Shown piece by piece: positions 38,979-47,221 of a stretch of DNA of 64,000 nucleotides; within the stretch, counting starts at the first letter, position 1; each line of letters begins with the position of its first letter. Made by a program: the position numbers and the translations under genes. The DNA lies in assembly GCA_004297545.1 (NCBI GenBank), contig SCTB01000111.1:1-64000 (forward strand), in the 5' to 3' direction. The notes under the pieces were generated by a model that was not told where the DNA came from, ran no database searches, and saw nothing but the letters and a program-made list of their open reading frames with translations. Source of the DNA: Alphaproteobacteria bacterium (GTDB taxonomy: Bacteria > Pseudomonadota > Alphaproteobacteria > Micavibrionales > UBA2020).

Positions 38979-40040
38979 ATGACACCGTCACCGGAAAGCA
39001 CAGGCCGTTACGGCAGCGCGCTCGAAGAAATACCCGGCGAGGCAAGGCCGCTTCTGGCTCAGGCGCTCGATATTCTCGCCATGGACAAAAAGGACGGCGA
39101 AAGGCTCGTCCGCCTGCTCTGCGAGCAGGGTCTTCCGTTAAAATTTTTTCCCGAAGAACCCGGCAAGGGCGGCGGCGCCGTCACGCTGGGCGATTCCGCT
39201 GTCGAGGACGGCAGGGTGAAGCTGAACCCCGAATCCGTCGGCCTCTACCCGGGCCAGACGCTTGGCGCTACGGTCATGATACTCGCGCATGAGCTCCGGC
39301 ATCTCGAGCAGCTCGTCACCAATACGCTGATGCTGGAGCAGCAGGGCAAAATCGTGCCGCCGGTGGAAGCGGTTTTATATACCTACATGATCGAGGCCGA
39401 CGCGCAGGCGACGGCCACGGAGATCTCCTTTCTCCTGATGAAGCAGGGAAAGCCGGAAGCCTGGGAATACATCACGAAGGAAGAGTCGAACTATAAAGAC
39501 ATGGCCGACGGGTACAAAAACGCGACCGTGCGCGAGCCGGGCGCCGAAGAATCCGGCTACGCCAGGAAAATGGCCTTCAATAAATGGTTCACGACCGACT
39601 GGAGCCTGGGCTATGCCTCGGACAACATTGACTACCGGCCGTCGGATAACATTCATCGCGAGATGCTGAAAGGCGGCGCGCGCATCGAAAACATGGAGCA
39701 AGGCGACTTTGCGCAGCTCGGAAAATATCTCGCGAATGCCGATCCGCAGAAATATGCCGAGCAGGTCACGGTGCCTGCAAAGGATTTAAGACGCGTCGAG
39801 CAGGCGGAAAAAGACTTCACGCGCCTGACGCAGGATGTTGAATCGGGCCAGCTTCACGACCGCTCGCTCAAGGTCGAGAAAGACGCCTACGGCCGCGAAA
39901 TCGCGCCGGCTGCGCCCGTCAGACCTTCGACCGCAGAGGCCGCAAAACCTGTCGTGTCAGAACCCGCCGAAACGCCGGATGCCGGGCCGAGAAAACCCCA
40001 GCCCCTGTCATCGCGGTTCAACAGGCCGTCCGGAATATGA
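38979..40040 (+). CDS. Putative HExxH metallopeptidase-like protein (DUF6782-like)
   Basis: LGATVMILAHELRHLEQLVTN. Confidence 0.6.
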   Translation: MTPSPESTGRYGSALEEIPGEARPLLAQALDILAMDKKDGERLVRLLCEQGLPLKFFPEEPGKGGGAVTLGDSAVEDGRVKLNPESVGLYPGQTLGATVMILAHELRHLEQLVTNTLMLEQQGKIVPPVEAVLYTYMIEADAQATATEISFLLMKQGKPEAWEYITKEESNYKDMADGYKNATVREPGAEESGYARKMAFNKWFTTDWSLGYASDNIDYRPSDNIHREMLKGGARIENMEQGDFAQLGKYLANADPQKYAEQVTVPAKDLRRVEQAEKDFTRLTQDVESGQLHDRSLKVEKDAYGREIAPAAPVRPSTAEAAKPVVSEPAETPDAGPRKPQPLSSRFNRPSGI

Positions 40041-40287
40041 CATTTTCACACGTTCTATTTTCCATGTAACGCTTTAACCCTGCCTTGTTTCCGGCGTGCA
40101 TTCGCGTGCGCGGGATGCTTTTCAGAATGCTCCGCTCTCTATGAAATCTCCGCCACAAAATAGAAGAAATTATTAATCTGTTCAGGATAAACTGAAGCCT
40201 ACCAAAAAAACGGCGCCCGTTGTAATTTGCGGGCATCAAAATTTCTTGAGAACCTTATCGCATGTCTTTTAACAGGAGAATAAGTCC

Positions 40288-41019
40288 ATGATCAAAGTTA
40301 TCAACGCGCTGCTTGTCACCACGGCAATCTGCGGTCTGCTGGCCGCGTCGCCGGCAAAAGCCGCAAACAACGGCGACGACCGGACGGCTGGCGCCATGCC
40401 GACTGCCACGACCAACGACAGCGGCGTTGCCGGCTCCACCGGGGAGACGTCCCGCACTGCAGGCAGCATTCCGACTGCAACCACCCATGATACCGGCGTT
40501 GTCGGCTCAACCGGGGAAAAAGCCCGCACAGCGGGATCCATCCCGGCCGTCAACCAATCGGGCCCTGCCATCCCGCCTTCCACCCACGTTTCCGCGAGCA
40601 GCACAGTCAAGCATACGCGCCTGACCAACCGCGATGTCACGGAAATCCAGAAACTGCTGGCCGATAAAGGCTTTTACAAGAGCAAGGTTGACGGGCAATT
40701 CGGTCCCGGCACGCAGGAAGCCATGCGCGGCTACCAGTCTGCGGAAGGGCTCGAGGCCAACGGCTTTCCGACCATCGTCACCCTCGACAAGCTCGGCGTG
40801 ACGCCTGAAAACCCCTCGGTCACGGGCGATGCGGAACCGACCGGCAAGGGCGGCGTTATCTATACCGAAACCGTCGAAAGCAAGGAGATTACCGAGAAGA
40901 GCGGCGCGGGCTTTGTCAATATCGACACGCAAAGCCAGAACGGCGGCAACTGCCTGCATTGCACCAACGGCCCCATCGGCAACGGCGGGACCAAATCGAT
41001 GAACAGCAACGCGTTCTGA
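40288..41019 (+). CDS. Secreted peptidoglycan-binding (PF01471-like) protein with N-terminal 24-aa tandem repeats
   Basis: Signal peptide; VTEIQKLLADKGFYKSKVDGQFGPGTQEAMRGYQSAEGLEANG. Confidence 0.85.
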   Translation: MIKVINALLVTTAICGLLAASPAKAANNGDDRTAGAMPTATTNDSGVAGSTGETSRTAGSIPTATTHDTGVVGSTGEKARTAGSIPAVNQSGPAIPPSTHVSASSTVKHTRLTNRDVTEIQKLLADKGFYKSKVDGQFGPGTQEAMRGYQSAEGLEANGFPTIVTLDKLGVTPENPSVTGDAEPTGKGGVIYTETVESKEITEKSGAGFVNIDTQSQNGGNCLHCTNGPIGNGGTKSMNSNAF

Positions 41020-41054
41020 CTTTTAAGGGCGTGACTTTCACGCTCCTGCCTTTG

Positions 41055-41090
41055 AAAAACCCTCTCCCGCCCTCGCGGGGGAGGGTTTTT
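41055..41090. terminator. Bidirectional terminator AAAAACCCTCTCCCGC..GCGGGGGAGGGTTTTT
   Basis: Stem with A and T tracts between convergent genes. Confidence 0.85.
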
Positions 41091-41299
41091 CGGTTTCCGG
41101 GTGCGGCGGCTCTTTGATTCCAGTGGCAATCTGAACGACGGCCGCAAGATCGACATGCGGAACCCGAAGGAACTGCGCGGGTTCGAGCGCGCGCCGGGCG
41201 CCAGAACCGGTTCCTTCCGCAGGGGATACCAGCCGTCGGAGTGAACGGCAGCGCTCCTCTAGCGAAAACCCCTTCTTCCGCTCCGCGAAGGAAGATTAT

Positions 41300-44200
41300 T
41301 CAGCCCTGCACGGCCCCTTGGCTTCTCTTCCACTTCCATTCTTCAACTGCCGAAAATGCGCACGGAACGATAAAGAGCGTTATCAGGGAAACGGTCATGC
41401 CCCCGACCGCCGGAATCGCCATCGGCTGCATGACGTCCGCGCCGCGTCCTGTCGCCCAGAAAATGGGCATCAGGCCGATGACGGTCGTGGCGGTGGTCAT
41501 GAGGCTGGGGCGGATGCGCTTGAGTCCTGCTTCCAGCACCGCTTCCCGAATCTCCTGTACAGAAGCAAAACTGCGGTCCTTGAATACGCCTTCAAGATAG
41601 GTTGCAATCACCACGCCGTCATCATCCACCACGCCGAATAGAACAAGGAAGCCGACCCAGACGGCGACGGACAGGTTTGCGCCCCACAGGCCCAGCATGA
41701 TGAAGCCCCCCGACGCCGACACCAGGACCCCGAAGAAAATAACGGGCGCTATCCACCAGCGGGTGAAACCCATATAGAGCATGACGAACATGATGGCGAG
41801 GGTTACGGGGACGAGAACCCGCATGCGCGCCATCGCCCGCACCTGGTTTTCGAACTGGCCTGACCATTCCCAATAATATCCTGGCGGCAGGGTGAGCCGT
41901 CCTTCCTTTACCGCCTGCTTCAGCAGGGCTTCCGCATCCTGGACGACGGAAACTTCATCGCGGTCGCGGGTGTTCATCGTGACATACCCGACAAGAAGGC
42001 CTCGCTCGCCCTTGATTTCCTGCGGCCCGAGAATTGTCTTGATAGTCGCAAGCTGGGCCAGAGGCACCTGGGCGCCCGTGGATGAATGAACATTCATTCG
42101 CTGGATGGACGTCAGGTCTTCGCGGAAATCGCGGGCAAGACGGATCCGGATGGGGTAGCGTTCCCGGCCTTCGACAGACTCCATGATATTCGTGCCGCCC
42201 AAGGCGGTCTCGATCACATGCTGGACATCGCCGATATTGACGCCGTATCGCGCCATGCGTTCGCGGTCGATATCGATCTGAATATAAGGCTTGCCGACTA
42301 TGCGGTCGGCCACGATGTCGGTCGCCCCCGGCACTTCCCGCAGTATCTGCTCGATCTGCAGCCCGATGCGCTCGATTTCCCGCAGGTCGCCGCCGTAAAT
42401 TTTCACGCCCATCATCGCCCTGAATCCTGTTTGCAGCATGACAAGCCGCGTCTGGATGGGCTGCAGCCAGGTCGGAAGAACGCCGGGAATTGCCGTCTTT
42501 TCCTGCAATTCGGAGAGTATTTCGCCTTTTGTGATGGGCCGCTCCTCCGGCCATAGCCAGGCCAGCGGCGCCTTGAGCCACTGCGGCCAAGCCGAGAAAA
42601 AGCGGTAGACCGGAACCTGGCGCCATTCCGCTTCCGGCTTCAGGGTGACAATCGTTTCAATCATCCCGATGGGGGCGGGATCGAGCGCGGATTCCGCGCG
42701 CCCCAGCTTGCCCACGACGCTCTCGACTTCCGGCACGCTGGCGATGGCCAGGTCCTGCCTGCTGTTGACCTGAACGGCTTCCGACAGGGCGGCCTGCGTG
42801 AGCAGGGAGGGCATGAAAAGGAACGAGCCTTCATCCAGCGCCGGCATGAACTCGCGCCCGATGCCCGGCAGGATGCGGGTTTCGCTGACGATTTTCGTCC
42901 CGGCGCCGGCTTCATCATCGCGTTCATTCTTATCCTGCCGCCTCAACAGCAAGCGGACTCTTTCGGGGCCGTCCCCTTCGGCGACGCGCTGCCACTTCAG
43001 CTGGTCAAGCTCCAGAAGCGGCCGCCTGATATCGGCTTTGAGGTCGGCATACATGGCCTGCTTGAGATAAGGCGACGCCTTTTCATGGGCGAAAATATTC
43101 ACCGCCCATTCCAGCGGATATAAAGTGCGGTGGATGCCCAGCCACACGGTTAATCCGATAAACAGAATGGCGAACGGGGCGGCCATGAACGATTTTTTAT
43201 TGTTCAGGACCCATCGCAGGGATGGCGCGTAACCCCTGGCGATAACGCGGGACACCCGGTTGTCTTCCAGGGAGACGAACTTCTCGCGGGTCATGCGCAC
43301 GACGCTGAGCGCAACGCCGATGCCGACCGCGACCGCTATCAGCCAGCCGCGGTCGCCGCCCGAGGCGAACCCCCAGTCAAAGATGAGATGCGTCGCGAAT
43401 ACGGCCAGCACCCCGCAAAGGGCCGCGACCGCATAAGTAACCTCCCTGCGCCATTGCGTCGGGCGGAAAAGCAGATAGCAGAGGAACGGAACCACGGTGA
43501 TCGCCAGGACAACCGAAGAACCGATAGCGAAGGTCTTGGCATAGGCCAGGGGCTGAAAGAGCTTTCCTTCCTGGTCCGTCAGGAAGAACACGGGGATAAA
43601 AGAGACGATGGTATTGCTGACCGCGGTGACGATGGCGCCGCCGACCTCCGTCGCCCCCTCGTAAACGATGCCGAAATAGCCTTTGGCTTTCTTTTCATCG
43701 TCGGTCGCGCCGGCCAGGCGGCGATAAATATTTTCCGACATGATGATGCCCATATCGGCGATATCCCCGATGGCGATGGCAAGCCCCGCCAGCGACATGA
43801 TATTGCTGTCCACCCCGCAGAGGTACATCAGGACAAACGAACCCGCGAGCCCCAGCGGCAGGGTCGGCAGGACGGTCACCGTCGTCCTCAGATGGAACAT
43901 GAAGAAAAGAACGACAAGGCTGGCGAGAACGGCCTCCTCGAAAAGCGCTTCTTTCAGCGTGTCGATCGTTTCGTTCACGATGGTCGTGCGGTCGTAGAAC
44001 GGCACGATTTTCACCTTGGAAACGCTGCCGTCCGCCAGCGTCTTGCTGGGCAGGCCGGGTTCGAGCTGGGCGATCTTCACCTTGACCCGCTGAACCACCT
44101 CGCGCGGGTTTTCGCCGTAGCGCATCAGCACGATGCCGCCGACGGCTTCCACGCCCCCCTTGTCGAGCGCGCCCCGACGGAAATCCGGCCCCATCTGGAC

Positions 44201-44983
44201 GGTCGCGACGTTTTTGACAAAGACCGGCGTTCCGCCTTCCTGGCGGATGACGATCTTTTCGATATCGTCTATCTTCTTGATAAAGCCCACGCCGCGAATG
44301 AAGAACTCGGAACCGCCGTTCTCGATGACCTTGGCGCCGACATCGATATTGCTCTTCTGGACGGCCTCATAGACGTCGGCGAGCGTCACCCGCAGCGCGC
44401 GCATCTTATCGGGGTGCAGGTCGATCTGGTACTGCTTGATAAACCCGCCGATGCTGGCGACCTCGCTGACGCCCTCGACCGACTGCACCTGGTAGCGGAG
44501 AAACCAGTCCTGCACCGAACGAAGCTCGGCCAGATCGAAGCCCCTGCCTTCGACGGTGTACCAATAAACCTGCCCAAGCGCCGTCGCATCCGGCCCCAGG
44601 ACGGGAACCACGCCGGCGGGAAGGCGCTGCTGCGCGACGTTGGCGCGCTCCAGCACCCGCGAGCGCGCCCAGTAATAGTCGACATCATCCTTGAAAATGA
44701 CGAAGACCATCGAAAAGCCGAAGCCGGACATCGACCGGATGGATTTGACGCCGGGCGTCCCCGTCAGGCTGGTCGTCAGCGGGAATGTCACCTGGTCGTC
44801 AACGTCCTGCGGGCTTCGCCCCGCCCAGTCGGCATAGACAATGACCTGCTTTTCGCCGATATCGGGAATGGCGTCCACGGGAGTGCGCACGATAGCCCAG
44901 TACCCCGCGAAACAGAGCGCAAGAATGAGCAGCGCCATCATAAAGGCGTTCGTCATGCACCAGCGGATGACAGCATTGATCAT
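41300..44983 (-). CDS. cusA: CusA/CzcA family heavy-metal efflux RND permease
   Basis: MINAVIRWCMTNAFMMALLILALCFAGYWAIVRTPVDAIPDIGEKQVIVYADWAGRSPQDVDDQVTFPLTTSLTG. Confidence 0.95.
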   Translation of the reverse strand: MINAVIRWCMTNAFMMALLILALCFAGYWAIVRTPVDAIPDIGEKQVIVYADWAGRSPQDVDDQVTFPLTTSLTGTPGVKSIRSMSGFGFSMVFVIFKDDVDYYWARSRVLERANVAQQRLPAGVVPVLGPDATALGQVYWYTVEGRGFDLAELRSVQDWFLRYQVQSVEGVSEVASIGGFIKQYQIDLHPDKMRALRVTLADVYEAVQKSNIDVGAKVIENGGSEFFIRGVGFIKKIDDIEKIVIRQEGGTPVFVKNVATVQMGPDFRRGALDKGGVEAVGGIVLMRYGENPREVVQRVKVKIAQLEPGLPSKTLADGSVSKVKIVPFYDRTTIVNETIDTLKEALFEEAVLASLVVLFFMFHLRTTVTVLPTLPLGLAGSFVLMYLCGVDSNIMSLAGLAIAIGDIADMGIIMSENIYRRLAGATDDEKKAKGYFGIVYEGATEVGGAIVTAVSNTIVSFIPVFFLTDQEGKLFQPLAYAKTFAIGSSVVLAITVVPFLCYLLFRPTQWRREVTYAVAALCGVLAVFATHLIFDWGFASGGDRGWLIAVAVGIGVALSVVRMTREKFVSLEDNRVSRVIARGYAPSLRWVLNNKKSFMAAPFAILFIGLTVWLGIHRTLYPLEWAVNIFAHEKASPYLKQAMYADLKADIRRPLLELDQLKWQRVAEGDGPERVRLLLRRQDKNERDDEAGAGTKIVSETRILPGIGREFMPALDEGSFLFMPSLLTQAALSEAVQVNSRQDLAIASVPEVESVVGKLGRAESALDPAPIGMIETIVTLKPEAEWRQVPVYRFFSAWPQWLKAPLAWLWPEERPITKGEILSELQEKTAIPGVLPTWLQPIQTRLVMLQTGFRAMMGVKIYGGDLREIERIGLQIEQILREVPGATDIVADRIVGKPYIQIDIDRERMARYGVNIGDVQHVIETALGGTNIMESVEGRERYPIRIRLARDFREDLTSIQRMNVHSSTGAQVPLAQLATIKTILGPQEIKGERGLLVGYVTMNTRDRDEVSVVQDAEALLKQAVKEGRLTLPPGYYWEWSGQFENQVRAMARMRVLVPVTLAIMFVMLYMGFTRWWIAPVIFFGVLVSASGGFIMLGLWGANLSVAVWVGFLVLFGVVDDDGVVIATYLEGVFKDRSFASVQEIREAVLEAGLKRIRPSLMTTATTVIGLMPIFWATGRGADVMQPMAIPAVGGMTVSLITLFIVPCAFSAVEEWKWKRSQGAVQG

Positions 44984-44998
44984 GGTCGCAATCCTTTG

Positions 44999-46489
44999 CT
45001 AGTGCTCCCCGTGCTTGCTGCCGGGGGGCGCTGCCGTTTCATCCGGCGCAGGTTGCGGCGCGCCGCCCGTGCCTCCGTGCTGATGGCCCAGAGTGGCATG
45101 AAGCCCGCCGGGATAGTACAGGCTGGGATGTCCGGTAATCTGGAACTGGCTGTCGATCAGGAAACCTCCGCTTGTCACGACATTCTCCCCTTCCGCCAGC
45201 CCGCCCAATACGGGAAAATAATCGTCGCTGCGGGGGCCGAGCGTGACCTCGCGGGATTCGAACGTGCCATGCCCTTTTTCGACATACACGATGCGCCTTG
45301 TGCCGCTGTCCAGCACCGCCGAAACCGGAATGGCCAGCACGTCCTTTTCGGCGGTATCGCCGTGCGCGTGTTCCGCATGCGCCCCTTCGGGAATTTTCTC
45401 AAGCGGCATGCCGCAGACGGGGCATGCGCCCGCCTCGTCCTTGAGGATCTGCGGGTGCATCGGGCAGGTGAACTTTCCTTCCACGCCGGTCGCGGCAGCC
45501 TCGCCGTCCGGGCCCATTTTGGCCTTGATAACGGCGCTGACATACATTCCCGGCTTGAGGGCATGGTCTTTATTCTCGACGTAAACGGGCACGCGAATTG
45601 TCCTGGTGTCTTCGTTGAACACAGGCTGGATAAAAGTCACCGTGCCGGTAAATACCCTGCCGGGATAAGATTCGGTCGTCAGTTCCACCTTCTGCCCGTA
45701 TTTTATCCAGGCGAGGTCATATTCATAGATTTCAAGATTGACCCAGACCACGTCGAGATTGGCGATCCGGTACAGCACCTCGCCAGCCTTGAAGGCGCTG
45801 TTCTGGACAATCATTTTCTCGATGACCGTTCCGGTGATGGGCGAATAGAGCGTAATGCGGTCGGTCACCTTTTTGGCCGCGATCAGGTCGTTAATCTGGT
45901 TATCCGTGAGACCTTTGTTGCGCAGCCTGTTTTTCGCGCTCGCGATAAGAGAATCCGGGGAATCCGAACGCAGATTGATAAGAAGCTCGTGCTCGACCGT
46001 CAGAAGGTCGGGGCTGTAGATCTCGGCCAGATGGTCGCCGGCCTTGATGTTCACGCCCGTCACATTGACAAACAGTTTCTCGGCATATCCGTCAACGCGC
46101 GCCGTAATGGTTGCGAGCGAGGGCTCATGGTACTGGACTTTGCCAAGCGCGCGCAGATCTCGGGTCAAATCGCGATAGGTCACGGGCGTCGTTTCGACGC
46201 TCGCCATCGCCAGGGCGTTTTCCGACAGCGTCAACCGGGGCGGCGCATCCGTGGCGGCGTCCGACAGGTTCGCCGGTATCAGCGGCATCCCGCAGATCGG
46301 GCATTTTCCCGGCTTGTCCGAGCGCACCTGCGGGTGCATGGAGCATGTGTAAACCTGTTGGGCTGCCGGCTTGCCCGCAAGGACTGGATTGCCGGACGTA
46401 TTGACCGGGCGCTTGCCATCCTGCCCGATAAAGTATCCCGTCGCCAAAGCGATGATCAGAATAACAATGCCAAGAAGGACGCGTTTCAT
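44999..46489 (-). CDS. cusB: CusB-like RND periplasmic adaptor with two heavy-metal-binding domains
   Basis: YTCSMHPQVRSDKPGKCPICGMPLIP and FTCPMHPQILKDEAGACPVCGMPLEKIP; adaptor barrel. Confidence 0.94.
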   Translation of the reverse strand: MKRVLLGIVILIIALATGYFIGQDGKRPVNTSGNPVLAGKPAAQQVYTCSMHPQVRSDKPGKCPICGMPLIPANLSDAATDAPPRLTLSENALAMASVETTPVTYRDLTRDLRALGKVQYHEPSLATITARVDGYAEKLFVNVTGVNIKAGDHLAEIYSPDLLTVEHELLINLRSDSPDSLIASAKNRLRNKGLTDNQINDLIAAKKVTDRITLYSPITGTVIEKMIVQNSAFKAGEVLYRIANLDVVWVNLEIYEYDLAWIKYGQKVELTTESYPGRVFTGTVTFIQPVFNEDTRTIRVPVYVENKDHALKPGMYVSAVIKAKMGPDGEAAATGVEGKFTCPMHPQILKDEAGACPVCGMPLEKIPEGAHAEHAHGDTAEKDVLAIPVSAVLDSGTRRIVYVEKGHGTFESREVTLGPRSDDYFPVLGGLAEGENVVTSGGFLIDSQFQITGHPSLYYPGGLHATLGHQHGGTGGAPQPAPDETAAPPGSKHGEH

Positions 46490-46637
46490 TTCTGGACCCC
46501 TTTGTCCCGGGAAATATTCAGCCAGACCATTTTACTCTTTCTTCAGGATGGAAGGTAAGCAAACCAAATATCGTCATCAATTTAATCGCCTGTGTTGCCC
46601 CTTTATATCGTAGATTATGCGCAGTGAAGAATGCGAT

Positions 46638-46653
46638 CTTGATTTATGTCAAG
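46638..46653. promoter_or_regulatory. FNR/FixK-type box CTTGATTTATGTCAAG
   Basis: TTGAT-N4-GTCAA, between divergent cusB and the DUF2282 gene. Confidence 0.6.
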
Positions 46654-46738
46654 CGAACGGCGTCTGGCAAAAACCGCATGTTATTATCCTTATCCGCATA
46701 TGCGACAGTGGTGATAGCCTGCAGATGGAGGGCGGATC

Positions 46739-47023
46739 ATGAAATCCAATTACATATTAGCGATTGTCGGCGCAGCGCTGGCTATGGCGGCTTTTCAACA
46801 GGCCAATGCCCACATGGAACCCGTAAAGGGCGAGAAGCTGGAGATGTGCTACGGCGTGGTAAAGGCGAATAAAAACGACTGCGCAAGCAAGGCGAATAAC
46901 CATAGCTGCGCGGGACGCGCCAAAAAAGACGGCGACCCAAACGAATGGATAAAGGTGCCGACCGGCTTATGCCTCAAACTCGCCGGAGGATCGCTGAAAC
47001 CCGGCAAAGCTGCGCGCCCCTGA
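46739..47023 (+). CDS. DUF2282 family / bufferin-like (BufA1-type) precursor peptide
   Basis: Signal peptide; EKLEMCYGVVKANKNDCASKANNHSCAGRAKKDGDPNEWIKVPTGLCLKLAGGSL, four-Cys DUF2282 pattern. Confidence 0.85.
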   Translation: MKSNYILAIVGAALAMAAFQQANAHMEPVKGEKLEMCYGVVKANKNDCASKANNHSCAGRAKKDGDPNEWIKVPTGLCLKLAGGSLKPGKAARP

Positions 47024-47050
47024 ATGGGCGCGGGTACGCCAAAAGCCCCC

Positions 47051-47173
47051 TCAAAAAAAGAGGGAGGCCACCTCTGGCAAAATGGCGACATGCTCACACA
47101 AGGTTTTCTTGACGGTCTCAAGAATGTCCGTCTTCCCGTCGCCCGGGCCGGCTGTAATAACCACGAGCTTCAT
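47051..47173 (-). pseudogene. Truncated, frameshifted AAA_28-like P-loop ATPase remnant
   Basis: MKLVVITAGPGDGKTDILETVKKTLCEHVAILPEVASLFF*; continuing FFEGAFGVP in the next frame after a T7 run. Confidence 0.7.
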
Positions 47174-47221
47174 TTTATACCCCCCTTACGGGATAAATGA
47201 CGCTCGCAAACGACAGGCTGG

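Noticed and set aside
43388-46558. 1056-aa plus-strand ORF antisense to cusA/cusB
   Set aside because: Composition rich in R/D/H/Q/G with no domains; it mirrors the codon bias of the two clear minus-strand genes and spans both of them.
47041-47060. CCCCCTC-AAAAAAAGAGGG as terminator of the DUF2282 gene
   Set aside because: Stem too short, and the sequence is better explained as part of the minus-strand P-loop remnant.
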